From contig NC_084471.1 of the NCBI RefSeq assembly GCF_027409185.1, positions 9,776,035 through 9,840,034 of the forward strand: DNA of 64,000 nt, written 5' to 3'. The DNA comes from Cynocephalus volans (Eukaryota > Chordata > Mammalia > Dermoptera > Cynocephalidae). The notes beneath the pieces were generated by a model. That model did not search any database and had not been told where the DNA came from. It saw only the letters and a list, made by a program, of their open reading frames with translations. Every line of letters starts with the position of its first letter. Positions within the stretch are counted from its first letter, which is position 1. This document shows positions 1 through 38,200 of the stretch, piece after piece. Both the position numbers and the translations under genes were made by a program.

Positions 1-73
1 CTTTTTGCCTGTCTCCCATGAGGGCATAAACTTTATACACTCTGCTATTTGGTGCACAATATTCGTTGAATGA

Positions 74-242
74 GGGCCGGCCTGTGGCTCACTCGGGAGT
101 GTGGTGCTGATAACACCAAGGCCACGGGTTCGGATCCCATATAGGGATGGCTGGTTAGCTCACTGGGTGAGCGTGGTGCTGACAACACCAAACCAAGGGT
201 TAAGATCCCCTTACCAGTCATCTTTAAAAAAAAAAAAAAAAA
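74..242 (+). repeat. Dimeric t-SINE
   Basis: Two tRNA-Ile-like units followed by an A-tail (about 224-242), flanked by the 13-bp direct repeat attcgttgaatga at 61-73 and 243-255. The left unit has A-box (TGGCTCACTCGGG) and B-box (GGTTCGGATCC) promoter elements. Its anticodon loop reads ctGATaa, as in tRNA-Ile(GAT). Confidence 0.9.
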
Positions 243-383
243 ATTCGTTGAATGAATTAACTATTATCTGCAAACAATCTTTAAAATATTTTCTACTTAC
301 TATTCCTTAATATTTTTAATGCTTCTCTTTCCCATCTCTGACATATATCTTAAATAATTTAATCTTTTAAAATACTACTTGTT

Positions 384-786
384 TTAGTCTGTTTTGTGTT
401 GCTATAACAGAATACCTGAAACTGGTTAATTTATAAGGAAAAGAGGTTTATTTGGCTTACGATTCTGGGACAGCTGTATCTGGCATGGGCCTCAGGCTGC
501 TTCTACTCATGGCGGAAAGCAGCAGGCAGCTGGCGCATACAAGCAGATCACATGGTGAAAGGAAGCAAGAGAGAGAGAGAAGGTGCCAGGGTCCTTTAAA
601 CAATCAGGTCTCGTGGGAATTAACAGAGCAAGAACTCACTCACTACCCCTCCTCCCCCAGGATGAGCATTAATCCATTCATGAGGGATCCGCCCCCATGA
701 CTCACTGAGTTTCCAACACTGCCACATTGGAGATCAAATTTCCACATGAGTTTTGGAGGAGACAACACATCCAAACTCCATCACTA
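384..786 (-). repeat. MaLR-type LTR, antisense
   Basis: Reads as the reverse complement of a mammalian-apparent LTR (MLT/MST/THE1 group): gctataacagaatacctgaa and ggttaatttataaggaaaag at one end, ccaaactccatca at the other. A solitary LTR; no internal retroviral sequence is seen. Confidence 0.75.
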
Positions 787-1315
787 TTTACTTATGCAAC
801 ACTAGTGCTTTATTTTGTTTGTTCGCAGATGACTAGATGGTGTTAACAGCATCTCTTACTTAGGTTAACCTTTAGCTAGTAAAAACATTTTCACTTTAGA
901 AATTCATGACTTTCACAGACAAGTGTTTCCTATGGTATTCAATACACTGTACCCAGAACCTCTGTAAAGAAGGGCAACTAAGAACACCACAGATTGAAAG
1001 TTCTATTTATGAGCACCTCAAATGTGGAATTTTCAAATTCTAAAACTTAATAAAATCCCAGAATAACATAATATTTATAACACATTACTGCCTTTTCTGA
1101 GATCCCATGTCACTTGGGTCAAGACTCTATCATTGCACTTTGCTATACTGTCATTTGCTGCTTGTCTATCTCCTCTGACTAGACCGTGAGCAACTCCAGG
1201 GAAGTGGAGATTCATCCACAATAACTGCTAACTCAAAAGTTACTGAATAAAACTACATTCTTTCCCGCTCAATGAGTAAGATCCAAAAGGAGTCTACCAA
1301 ACTCTGGTAAGACCG

Positions 1316-1465
1316 AGTAGTGGTATAACAGAAAATGGACTAGGTGCAATCATACAACTAAAATTCCTGACTTGCTTGTGATCTTGTGTTTCAGTTCCTC
1401 ATTGGTAAAATGAGGATATCTGCTCTAATTTACTGGACTTGTGAAGATTCAAGATCATTCGTTTA
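1316..1465 (+). repeat. MIR
   Basis: cttgtgtttcagttcctcat followed by ggtaaaatgaggatatctgc is the MIR core and 3' pattern. Confidence 0.55.
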
Positions 1466-2655
1466 TTCAGTTAAAAAACCAATATGTATCTTTTTATGTT
1501 GATATAAGAGGTTGTTAAATTTGCTTTTTCCATTGAAGCAAACTAAAGCATAATGAATATATTTTTCAAAAATCTTGGCGTGTATAATCCAGTATCTAGT
1601 CCTAAATCTTGATTAATCAGGTTTTACAGAAAGCCCCCCCCCCCAAAAAAAATCCAAGTCACAAGCAAAGAATGGTTCCAGTTCAGGGTTGTGGCCCCTG
1701 TGATTAAGACAAATCAACCCTACATCTATCTTTTCACGTAATCCCACGGGGAGGGACAGCTTTCTGCAGCTTTACAGTTAAAACTGAAAGCAAATTCTGT
1801 GCACTGGACAGTGATTTTTTTATTTTTTATATTAAGAAGTCAATGTAATTAACATTCCATTTGCAATGAATTCAACTACATCAACATAAACATACCAAGA
1901 TACAACTCTGACGTCAAATACCATACGCTCTGGTTCAAACATTGTTCACATATTGGCCCGAAGAACTGAAATATGAGCCAATGGCAGATCCGCCTGCAAA
2001 GTAGATGATTCAGTTTTCACTGATTAAGCTCTGTGTTCACCAGATTAATTGCTCGCAACAGGGTACACACGACAAAAAGTGGTTCCCCTTAGTCCTGGGT
2101 TCCTTCAACATGTCTTTACAAACAGGACTTTACGACACAAAAAACCCTTAGAGTATTTCCAAACACTGCCTCTTTTGAGAGGAACTGTTCGAAGGATTTG
2201 TGGTATTAAACGTATTTCTTGTATATTCTGGAATCAGTTGTCAAATCAACTATTTGAAAACACGAAAATAGGATTTTTAGGTTGATCTAAGAGAAACGAG
2301 AACTACTTGGTGTGAGACATCTTGTCACCTAAGCAAGTGTGATAACTGTCTTCTACGAGTCCAGTAACTCTGAAAACAGCTCTTCTGGGGGATGACAAAC
2401 ACTTTTCTCTTTGCAGTCATTTCAGCTTCCTAGAATACCTCGACGGTAGAGAGAACATACGGCCCACCCTTTTCCAGGAGCAGCGGATAAAGAAGAAATC
2501 CGCGGAGGGAACAGAGGGTTTGGGACCGGAGGCCCTAGCACGAGATGGGTCAGCCGAAGCACGGGTCGCCTGAAACCAACTTGGATCCCTCTGGAGTGCC
2601 TCAGGCTTCTCAGAAAACAAGCCCTGGAGGGGTGACTATGGGAGAAAAGTCTAAC

Positions 2656-2719
2656 CTGAGAGGCCGCGGACACTTGCTACGGCAGGAACCAGCTTGGTGG
2701 CTGGGAACAGCCAAGGCAT
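2656..2719 (-). CDS. XPNPEP3: XPNPEP3 coding exon 1 (mitochondrial Xaa-Pro aminopeptidase 3), partial gene
   Basis: Read on the minus strand, the ATG at 2719-2717 opens MPWLFPATKLVPAVASVRGLS (21 codons plus one base), followed by a GT donor at 2655-2654 (CAG|GTTAGA). From memory, human XPNPEP3 starts with a nearly identical peptide and also breaks after ...RGLSG, so peptide and splice phase both agree. XPNPEP3 is a metal-dependent aminopeptidase of the M24 family that removes N-terminal residues before proline and works mainly in mitochondria. This exon is the start of the targeting presequence: hydrophobic, with basic residues and no acidic ones. The catalytic domain lies beyond the left edge. 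The gene is divergent from ST13 and shares its promoter. The short exon is missed by a simple ORF scan. Identity is strong; the transcript start was not determined. Confidence 0.88.
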
Positions 2720-2870
2720 GACCGCCGAGCTCACGCGTCAGCAAAAGAAAGAGGCAAACTTCCGGGCAAGCAACCGCCAACAGGATCGCGTCGCCAGGAA
2801 ACCGGGCCGATACCCCTCCCCTTCCGGGGGCGCTGCTCGCGGGCTTTTTTCCCGCGGCGGCGCAGACTGC

Positions 2871-2878
2871 TTACGTCA
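2871..2878 (-). promoter_or_regulatory. CRE/ATF-like site
   Basis: TTACGTCA on the plus strand reads TGACGTAA on the minus strand, one base from the palindromic CRE. A further TGACG half-site overlaps directly downstream (2879-2883). It sits about 150 bp from the XPNPEP3 ATG and 480 bp from the ST13 ATG, inside the shared CpG-rich region. Occupancy is inference. Confidence 0.45.
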
Positions 2879-3114
2879 TGACGAGCGCTCCGCCCGCGGC
2901 TTAGGCCTGACGCTCTTCTTTTCGTCAGCGTGTCGTGTTCCGTTTAATGTCTCCGTTCTTAGAATGACTGGTTCTAAATAGCTCCCTGGAGGAGCTATCT
3001 CCCGCCTCATTGAAGGCGGCCATGTAGGGGGTTGACCCATCCATGGAACCAGTTTACAGTTAAGAATATAAGAACGTGTGCGTAGAGAGGCAGGCAACAT
3101 CATGAACAGCCACG

Positions 3115-3129
3115 CTTCTGGAAGGTTCT
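3115..3129 (+). promoter_or_regulatory. Perfect three-unit heat-shock element upstream of ST13
   Basis: The sequence cTTCtgGAAggTTCt contains three alternating 5-bp HSF units, TTC at 3116-3118, GAA at 3121-3123 and TTC at 3126-3128, with exact 2-bp spacing. It lies about 223 bp upstream of the ST13 start codon. ST13 encodes an Hsc70/Hsp70 cofactor, so HSF1 control is biologically reasonable. The motif is seen directly; function is inferred. Confidence 0.6.
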
Positions 3130-3351
3130 AGGCAGCGCGCAGGGGCAGAAATAGAGGGAGGCGGACTAAGCAAGCGAAGGACCCAGGATCACGAGGCCGT
3201 TGGATGGGAGGAGCCAGCGGCCGGGGAGGTTCCAGTCTGTTCTGCCCTGCGGCAGCCGCCCCCTTGTACGCGCTCACGCTGAGCCAGCGCCCGGGCCTGG
3301 AATCGAGCCGCAGCCTCAGCCGCGCCCTCCGCTTCCCGCTGCCTCCCCACC

Positions 3352-29518
<26,167 letters not shown>

Positions 29519-31106
29519 TGCCCTTCTGACAAATAAAGCCCTTGATGAAGGAAAAGCAACCTAGATCACCTAATGGATGTCGCAATAATCCAAACCAGTG
29601 TACCTCTGACCTTCTCATCAAGAGAGCTGGGGTGCTTTGAAGATAATCCCTACCCCTCTGCCGCAAATGCAGCTTGAAGCATTTTACAGTGGTTTGCCAT
29701 TAGGGTATTCATTCAGATAATGTTTTCCTTCTAGGAATTACAAACTTTAAACACTTTTTAAACCTAAAAATATTTAAAACAAAGGGGTGTTGTGTTAATT
29801 CCTACATTTTTCTTCACTAATCTCTTTGGGTTTTTTCCTTTGAATTATTGGGCAAGGAAGGTACTTAAGTATGGAAAATTTATTGCTCTAGTTTGAGTGA
29901 AATAAAGTTTTATTAGTGGGAGGCAAATATAAATCATTTAAATAGGTAAAGTTTGAGTTGGATATATGGTTACTGAAGCATTTTGATTTGTCTTTTTAAA
30001 TGCTTTATTTTTTAAAAAAATGATTTATTTCGATAAAATTATAGGGACCACCAGTATTTCAATAGAACCTGGGTAGGGACTGGAAGTACTTGGCAGGATA
30101 GCAGCAATCTTACTGTGTTTTATATAACATGCACCCTTGTGCAGGTTGCATTTAAATCTTACACTGTGGTGAAGGGATGATTTTTTTGTAATGCTGCAGT
30201 AGAGTTGGATTACTTAGGTCTGTTTTTGTCCAGTATATTAAATAAATGTTTCATATTATTTCCACAGAGGGGAAATAAGGGAGTACTTTTTTTTTTTTTC
30301 CTATGTTTAAAATTACCTTTCCTGATAAAAAAAAAAAAATTGCCCAACTCTATGTCTGCCTTCTGCTTGTTCCATTTTCCCCCTTAAATCTTCTTGGGCT
30401 AAAAACACTCTTCTTTTCACTAGCATCATCACTGCTGTCAGTCACAGCATAATTGTGCAAGCATATTTAATACTGGGCTTAATTTAATATGTAATATATA
30501 TGGTGACTGTTGGGTAATACCCATAACAGCTATAGTTTCTTACTTGGCCGTGAGATGGCTTATTTAAGTATTAGACTTCCACCTTGGCAAAATCTTGTTA
30601 TATCAAAAGGCATTGGAAGGGCGGATTCCCTTTGGTGTTTGGTTTTCTACTTAGGAAATACCTATTTTAGTTAGTTTATCTTGTAATATTCAACTCTGTA
30701 GTTTGGAGAGAATACGGTTTGAATTAATTGATAGACATAGAGAAGAACCTAACTTCTTGATCCAGCATGGATTATAAAATAGATGAGATCCATGGTCATT
30801 TGTTGTGGAGTTGTTGGCACTATGAAAGATTCATTATCCTCCTATTTAGCTCTTCCTTAAATACTGCACCTGTACCCCCATCTCAGCTTTCTCTCGCTTC
30901 TTCCCATCCAAAGATAAAGAAAATGATAAATGTTCTGTTGTGCATTTAATTCTTATTTTAAATAAGAATAAGCATAGGCATTGTACCTAAAATTGCTAGG
31001 TTTCTACCTGTCTTTAAAGTGCTAGTGCTTGAAAGCAATTCAAGGGATGAGACCCTTTCTCTACTTTGCTTATTTGAAGAATCAGTTGTAGGAGCAGTGA
31101 AATAAA
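29519..31106 (+). other. ST13: ST13 3' untranslated region (end uncertain) with several poly(A) signals
   Basis: No t-SINE or L1 is seen here, unlike the introns. AATAAA hexamers are at 29532-29537, 29901-29906, 30241-30246 and 31101-31106, so tandem polyadenylation is possible. The human 3'UTR is roughly 1.5-2 kb as I recall, which would favour a distal site. The true end cannot be decided from sequence. Confidence 0.5.
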
Positions 31107-34100
31107 TTCCATGGAGTATATTTCTGAAATAGCACATTTCTGAAGTCATAAGTTTATTCAGGTTCTAACCCTTTGTTGTACACAAGCAGACAGAAATATA
31201 TCTATTACATAAATGAGAAAAAGCTGTATGCTATTGGGGCATGCTTCTAAAATCCTTTAAAAACACTCACCATATAAACATGCACTTGAGATTGCCACTG
31301 TTTTTTGTTAATGTGTGTTCTCCTTTCTCAAAATTTCCAAAGTGTGCTGTGCTTGACTCAAGAAGAACAGTTTCTTCTGGATTTCTTATTTGATTTACTT
31401 AACTATACATTACCTACCTATATTCTAACATTTGCAAATATTACCATAAATCGGTGAAAGTAAAATTACTCTTATGAAAATGTGTCCTGTGCTTTTAAAG
31501 TTCTACAAATACAAAATACATTCTTCATTTTCATAGAAACTCAATCACTTCTAAAACAGAAATGTTCTTTTCTTATGCTAATAATGTTATAAGAAGGAAA
31601 ATATTTTTTTCCTCAAAAATATATAGTTATTGGATATTTCTAGCTACTTTAAAAATAAGATATGGTTTCAAACTGGATATCAATCCTTCCCCCATTCGCC
31701 CTTTCAGATGTGCTCTATTTCTTTTATGTCTTTAGTGCTCATCTTAAGTTATTTATTAGGCATAGTAGGCTACAGATTATTAAGTGCTGTTAACAAGGAC
31801 CTCTAAAACTACATTAACCTAAGTAAAACAGGGGTTTTACCTTTCTTTGATGGAGCTGTCCAGAGGTTAGCATTTCTGCCATACTCAGAAGGTAGCTTTC
31901 ATTTCCGGGTCCAAAGGTGCTTGCTCTGGTGCTCATCTTCCAATCAGAGGCAATAAGGAAGGATGTCAGGGAAACTTGCTGAGATACTAAGGCTAGCATG
32001 TGGAATTAACATTTTATTCTGATTTTATCCCATTGGTCACTTTTTTTGTGTGTTGAGGCTGTGTTTAGCTGCAAGCACAGATGGAAAATATATATTCCAT
32101 AGCTGGCAGTAATGTGCCTAATAAGAATTACAGAAGAAACAGAAAAAGCTTGGGGGGACAACCAGCAGTTTTCCACACTGGTAAATATTGGCTTAGTGGG
32201 ATAAAGGAGAAACAATTTTCATTTTAGAGATTTGCTGTTATCTAAAATTAATGCAACTGAGTAGCACATATGTGTATATCAGGTAAGTAGTACTTAATTC
32301 TGTGCTAGGCACTGTTGTAAGTGACAGTGATGGTAAATGATTCTTGCAGAAGTGTTACTTTAAGAAATTGAAAACAACTAAAACGTACATTTGAATGGGA
32401 TTGGTTAAGGAATATCACACATCATTGCCTGTGCCGATGTGTACATTCAGTTGGGATTCTCCTAATAGGGACGTAGCATAATCAAAGTGCTTAGTTCACT
32501 CATGACAGGCTCAAAATAAGGATGGGGAAAAACTAAAAAAATTATGGTACAGTATTTCTAAAAAGTTAAAATATGTGCCAATATTTACAACAAATGTAGT
32601 GTACTTAATAGAGATCACACAGTTTGGGGAGGAAAATACTCCAAAGTAAATAGGCAATAATTAACAATAGCTATTGAGCTTTAAAAAGCAAATTTAACGT
32701 GAGTGTGGCCTGAAAAGTTGGCAAAAGTTTAAAATTCCAGCAATTATTCAGTGAGACCTTTTATATAGTGCTGGTGGAAGCTTAAATTTAGGATTTTGTT
32801 TAAAGTTTACCATTAAACTATTAAAAATTTGACATTCCATGAAATCCTAATTTTAAAGTTATGGTTAAGTATTAGGCAGAGCCAGAGAAGGAAGAAGGTA
32901 AATAGGATTAATATAAATGTGCATGTAGTTCACTCACCCAGATGACTAGGATATTTTCTGGTTGCAGTGTAAGTAACCTGATGATAGGCCAGTGTGGAAG
33001 CAACATACATGAAACGGTATTACCTAGGTCTCTCGAACTCTGTACTGATGGCATGGGTGTATACAGAATGGTCCCCAAATTTTTATATAGTGTCAAGGAA
33101 TTTAATGCATATATAGTTCAGAGAACCCTCTTTAAGAAAAAGAATAATTATATATGAGTACTAAATTAGACATAAAAGTGAATATTTGGGATCAGAAGGG
33201 AAGTAGAAAATTACAATTTTAAAAGTCAGAAATAAGCTTCAGAGATCATTCCATTTAATAACTGATGTAGCTATGTAATTTCTATATTTTTCATTGCACT
33301 GGGTCAAATTTTTAGTGTTTTCAGTAGAATAGGAAGATAATTCAATCTTTAAATAGTTGAACAAAATGCTTTTGGGGGGGCAGCTGCCTGGTACAGGGAT
33401 CAAACCCTGGACCTTGGTGTTACCAGCATCACGCTCTAACCTACTGAGCTAACTGGCCAGCCCCAAAATGCTTTTTGATGGCTGAGTTGCCAAAAAAAAA
33501 TATATAAGGTGTGTTTGTAATTCTTGATGCTGCACAATCTGGTACATTCTTCACAAAGAGCTTCCAATTTGATTAGGAATCAACAAGTGAGTTCTTTACT
33601 TAAATTTTACAACCAACCAGTTTCTGTCTACATCCCAGCACCAGAATTGTGACTTTATTTGAATTTTGGTCTTGTACCTTCGTGTCATGAACACATGGAA
33701 TGATGGAAGTATTTCTGGAAGCCATTTCCGCAACAGGACATCTAGCAGTAATCATATAAAAACATATCACTAAAGCCAACTTCTTTGTTCCCAGCTCAAC
33801 TTTTACTTTAGCTTGTAGTTAGCCGAGGCATTACCACCCTAAATGAAGGGGAGTTTAAGTGAGAAGAGTTATTAACTAAGGGTGGTTAAATATGCAAATT
33901 TTGTGAAAGCATGACTAGGTTAAACGTTGTGAGGGCGTCTACTGGGGATTAAATAAGGTTATGGGCATAAAGTCCTGAGCCAGGCATGTCGTAAGCACTC
34001 ACGAATTATCACCGAGGTTATTAAAACAGTAAATATGCTGGTACTGGGCTTTTGGTGTAGAGGTGGGTGACAGTGCTGTCCCAGTGAAGAAGTGGAGTCC

Positions 34101-34560
34101 TGGAGGAACATCCTGAAACAGCATGTCTTGAAATATGACTCACATTAAAGGTTGACTGTGGTTTCTTTCGTTCTATGTAGTCTGGTAAATTCATTTTGCA
34201 ATGTGGAAAAATTTTTCCTCAGCATCTTACAAAGTGTGTGAATTAGCCTTTGTAGTCCTCACAGCAAGTGAGGTGGTCGGTATTAGCAATGTGATTTCAC
34301 AAAGGAAGAAACCGAATAGGTTAAACGACCACAGTTGCCAATATGAGGCTCCCCCTTGCACCAGATCCTTTTGGTCTGACGCTCAAGTTCTCTTCCCACC
34401 GCATCCCAGGGTTTTCCAGAATGGAAAACCTAGCCCAGCCAACATTTGTTGCCTCTTGGCTAAAGTGTCACTTTCGAAATAGAAAAGATGACTTTAGGTC
34501 CCAGAGAAACACGAGATTGGAGACCCATTGAGTCACTCATCTTAACTCTCCCCAGCATGT
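31107..34560. other. ST13-SLC25A17 intergenic region
   Basis: AT-rich. It holds one antisense t-SINE (33374-33463) and possible MIR/L2 remnants near 33945-34020 and 34215-34330. The ST13 3'UTR may extend a little into it. No gene was recognised on either strand. Confidence 0.6.
33374..33463 (-). repeat. Monomeric t-SINE, antisense
   Basis: ggcagctgcctggtacaggg through aactggccagcc; flanked by caaaatgctttt-like repeats at 33362-33373 and 33464-33475. Confidence 0.87.
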
Positions 34561-35250
34561 CTTTTGGAGGGAAGTGGGGAAGGGAAGCCATTAGGATTTC
34601 TGAGGTCTCCAGCGTTATGGGAGCAGGCTGGAAACGTGACTGGCCAGGTCCCGGGGCTGCGAGAGAACTCCCCTCTGCCTGACAGCCGGGGCACCCACGT
34701 TAGCTGTGCGACCGCTCGGCACCCTGGGGCCAGGCTCCCTCGAGCCCCGCGCCGCGCTTCCCCGCCCCATGCACGCCCGGGGCCAATCAGTGCTCAAGGG
34801 TGTTCCCGGGCTCCCTCCCCGCCTCGGCGGCGGCTCTCACGGGCGACAGAGGGCGCCCTGCGACCCGGAAGTGGTTGTTCCAGAGGAGGTGGGCGGGCTT
34901 GAGGGGGTGGGGCTTGGGCTCCGGCGCTCCTTTCCTAGGTCCGCGGTCCGAGGCATCTCTGGCGAAAGTGCGGCGGTGTCTGCGGGGAGCTGCAGCAATG
35001 GCCTCTGTGTTGTCCTACGAAAGTCTGGTCCACGCCGTGGCTGGAGCTGTGGTGAGGGGGGTCTTCGCGCCCGGGCCACAGCGGGGTGTGGGGCTTCTCG
35101 GGCCAGTCCCTCGATGTGGCTGGGGGATGGGCATGAGAAGGAGATCGTGTGGGTTGGGGGTCTCCTGTCATTACTGTGGGCCTTAGGCGAAAAGTTACTG
35201 TAAGAACTTGGGGTGAGGGCCCACGCTGAGCCCCGCCCCTGGCCACCGGT
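34560..35250 (+). promoter_or_regulatory. CpG-rich promoter of SLC25A17
   Basis: CpG-dense region around SLC25A17 exon 1. Motifs seen are a CCAAT box at 34781-34790 (GGCCAATCAG), an ETS/GABP-type site at 34865-34873 (CCGGAAGTG), and GC/GT boxes at about 34888-34915 (GGTGGGCGGG, GGGGTGGGG). No TATA box is visible. This suits a ubiquitously expressed organelle carrier. Confidence 0.75.
34998..35051 (+). CDS. SLC25A17: SLC25A17 exon 1 (coding part)
   Basis: 18 codons, [18 protein letters not shown], ending on a codon boundary. The donor is GTG|GTGAGG at 35052. It codes the first half of membrane helix 1. Confidence 0.94.
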
Positions 35251-38200
35251 CTGGTCTTCTGGAGACTATGGGCTATAGACAGCGATGGTCACGCATGCCC
35301 GCAGGGAGTCGGGAAGGTGATGGCTGTTTGCTTTGCCTGCTGAAGTTTAAGGTCGGTTATACCCCTACCCCGCCCCCACAGCACACACAAATTGGAACGG
35401 AGGTGTGCAGCTTCTTTCCCTAGATCATATGCTTAATTACAGCTTATCTTTGCACACTTGCCACAGGCAAGTGGCAGTACCTAGTAGGATATCTTTGGCC
35501 AGCAATGGAAGGAGAAAATATGTCTTTTTTTTTTTTTTAAATCAACATCAGAGTTGCTGTCTACCGCACGTGTGGTTTACTATGAGGTATGCTCCTGATT
35601 CTTGGGCTTCTGGATGTCTGGGTTCCATTTAACACCCCTCCCTTTTCTTGAAACCTTCCACTCTTGGCTTTGATAACTTTCCTCTTCTGGTTCTTTTATC
35701 TCTCTGACTGCCCTTTCTCATATCCTTCACTACCTGTCAACACGCACCTTTAGCTGTTAAGATCACTGTGACTTAAGAGGAACATCACTGAATTCTCTCC
35801 TTTTGCCCCCCCCCGCCAAAAAAAAAAACCTTCACGGAGCGCTCATGTTCTGTGTAGACTAATCTGGGTTGAATCCCAACTCCATCATTTATTAGCTAGG
35901 CGGCCTGTAAACCTCACTTTCTTAATCTGTGAAGTGGAGGAAATGATCCCTGCTTCACAGAGTTGTTTTGAGAATAGGTGACACAGTATTTCATAAAAGT
36001 GCCTGATTCAGGAGGCCTAGGTTCATTCAGTTCAACCGGAAGAACCTTTCAGCCAGTATAAAGGCACTGAGATGGAAGCTTGCTTGAAGTGCTTAAGGAT
36101 GGGCATGGAGGTCTGTGTGTCTACAGTGGAGGCAAGTAGTTTTCAGAGTACCAAACTGTGTGAGACTTTTAATTCTGAGTGGGAAAGAGAGCTAGCTGTT
36201 GAACCTGCTGATTTTTTTTTTTTTTTTTCTTTTTGGCAGCCAGCCAGTACAGAGATCCAAACCTTGATCTTGATGTTATAACACCATGCTCTAGCCACCT
36301 GAGCTAACTGGCCATCCCCTGTTAGGTTTTAAACATGATCATCCTTGCTGCTCTGTTGAGAGTAGAGTGTAAAGGAGCAAGGGACAATTGTAGGGCAAGA
36401 AACGGTGGTGGCTTGGACCAAGGTAGTAGCAGTGGAGGTGGTGAGAAATGATCATTAACCTGGAATATATTTATAAGATAGAACCACCAGGTTTTGATGG
36501 TGGGTTGGATGTGAGGTGTAACAGAGTGAGGGTTGGTTGACTCCAGGAGTTTTTGGCTTGAGCAATTGGAGGGAAGGTGTTTCTGTTTACTAAGATGGCA
36601 AAGGCTGTGAAGGAGCAGGTTTGAGGGAAAACATGAATTTGGTTTTGGTTTTGGACTAGTTAAGTGTGAAATGCCTGAGAGTAGTCATGAAACTAGATGA
36701 GCTCACTAAGGAAGTGAGTTTGGACTGACAGAAAAATCTCAGTGACTGACCCTTGGAACAGGCCAACATTAAGAGGGTAAGAGGTTGAAGAAATAAGATC
36801 ACACCAGCAAAGGAGACGAAGGAAGGACAAGTACCAGAAAACTAAGAGTGTCGTGTTCTGAAAGGCACATGAAGTGTTTCAGGGAGAAAGGTATAGAGCA
36901 ACTGGGTCAGATGCTATTGATGGTTAAAGGTGAGTACTGAGAATTAATCATTGGCTTATCAACATGATAAATCCATTGGTTAATTGAAAAGACCAATTTT
37001 GGTGGAGTAGTAGGGTGAATAGTTAGAGCGCATCTAAGAGAGAATGGGAAGATGGAAAATGTTTGTTTTCTTTTTCTTCTCTCAATAAATGCCATTCATT
37101 CAACACTTTTATTGAGTGCATTCCATGTGCCATGCACCGTTCTAGGTGCTAGGAATATAGTCGAGAACAGTGTCATTTTCTTCATGAAGTATGCATTCCA
37201 GTGGGGGAGTCAGACAATAAATGTCAGTAAACAAAAAATAAATAAGTTTAGATAGTGTTAAGTGCTGTAAAAGAAATAAAATAGGGGTTCACAAACTTTT
37301 TTTGTAAGGGGGCAGTTGGAAAATATTTTAGATGTTGTGTATGGTCTTTGTCACAGCTACTCAACACTATCATGGTGGAATGAAATCAGCCAGAGCCATG
37401 TTCCAATAAAATGCTGTTTACAAAAATAGGCAGTGAATTGGATTTGTCCCATGGGCCATAGTTTTCTGAACCTTTCTATAGAGAATGACTGGAAATAGAG
37501 GTAATATATCTCTCTTTAATCTACAAAGATACTTCTTTTTCTCTCCTTGTTGCCTATTTTTCTCTAGTTAAAGTTCCACTTGAAATTATGTACTCTGAAT
37601 TTGCTGGGGTTTTCTACTCCCATAAGCTGTATTAGGTTATCTAATATGTATGCTTTTGTACAAATAATTTTTTTCTCTTGCTCTCATGGCAGTACTGTTC
37701 CTAACACATATCTGAGTGGGAAGTTGCTGTGTGTTTTGTTATTCTTTAAAACTATTACACTGAAGAGGAGCGTGCTAGTTCAGCTCTTTTTACAAACCTT
37801 TGTATTAAGGTTAAACCATACAACATGGGCTCTATACCAAAGGAAAAAATTTACCACAAAAATGTAACTACAGTTGATGAGAAAAATAGCATTGCTTTTA
37901 ATGGTAATGTCGTGATGGCTAATGTTAAATTAAATCTCCTAAGTGTACTGTTCAGGCAAAGCTTAGAGATGATCGTGGAGAGTCACGTTAGCATACTGGT
38001 TAAGAGCACTTGACTGCCTGTGTGAGTCAAGCAGTCTGTCTTAGAATCCTGGCTGCGCTTCTCACTAGCTATGTGACTTTGGTATAAACTCCAAGGCTGC
38101 CCGAAATAGTTGCTTCTCCCCAAATGGTTGTTGGATCGTTGTTTAAGATGCTGATTTACAGCCTTTTTGAATTGATATTTCATGCTTGCTTATTCACTTT

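Larger units (their letters stand above)
1..2655 (-). other. XPNPEP3: XPNPEP3 intron 1 (partial)
   Basis: No exon was recognised here. It holds a dimeric t-SINE (74-242), an antisense MaLR-type LTR (about 384-786), a MIR (about 1316-1465) and unique AT-rich sequence from about 1470 to 2400. GC content rises from about 2430 into the promoter. I looked for the intronless DNAJB7 gene, which I recall lying inside this intron in human, and it is not in the part visible. Confidence 0.75.

Noticed and set aside
2049-2285. 78-codon ORF in XPNPEP3 intron 1
   Set aside because: No domain and no splice support; chance ORF in unique intronic sequence. It also does not resemble a DnaJ protein (DNAJB7).
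34564-35246. Overlapping ORFs of 80-165 codons around SLC25A17 exon 1
   Set aside because: Same CpG-island effect; none shows a recognisable domain and the real start is the ATG at 34998.
37580-37867. 95-codon ORF in SLC25A17 intron 1
   Set aside because: No family resemblance, Phe/Leu/Ser-rich translation of AT-rich DNA, no splice context.
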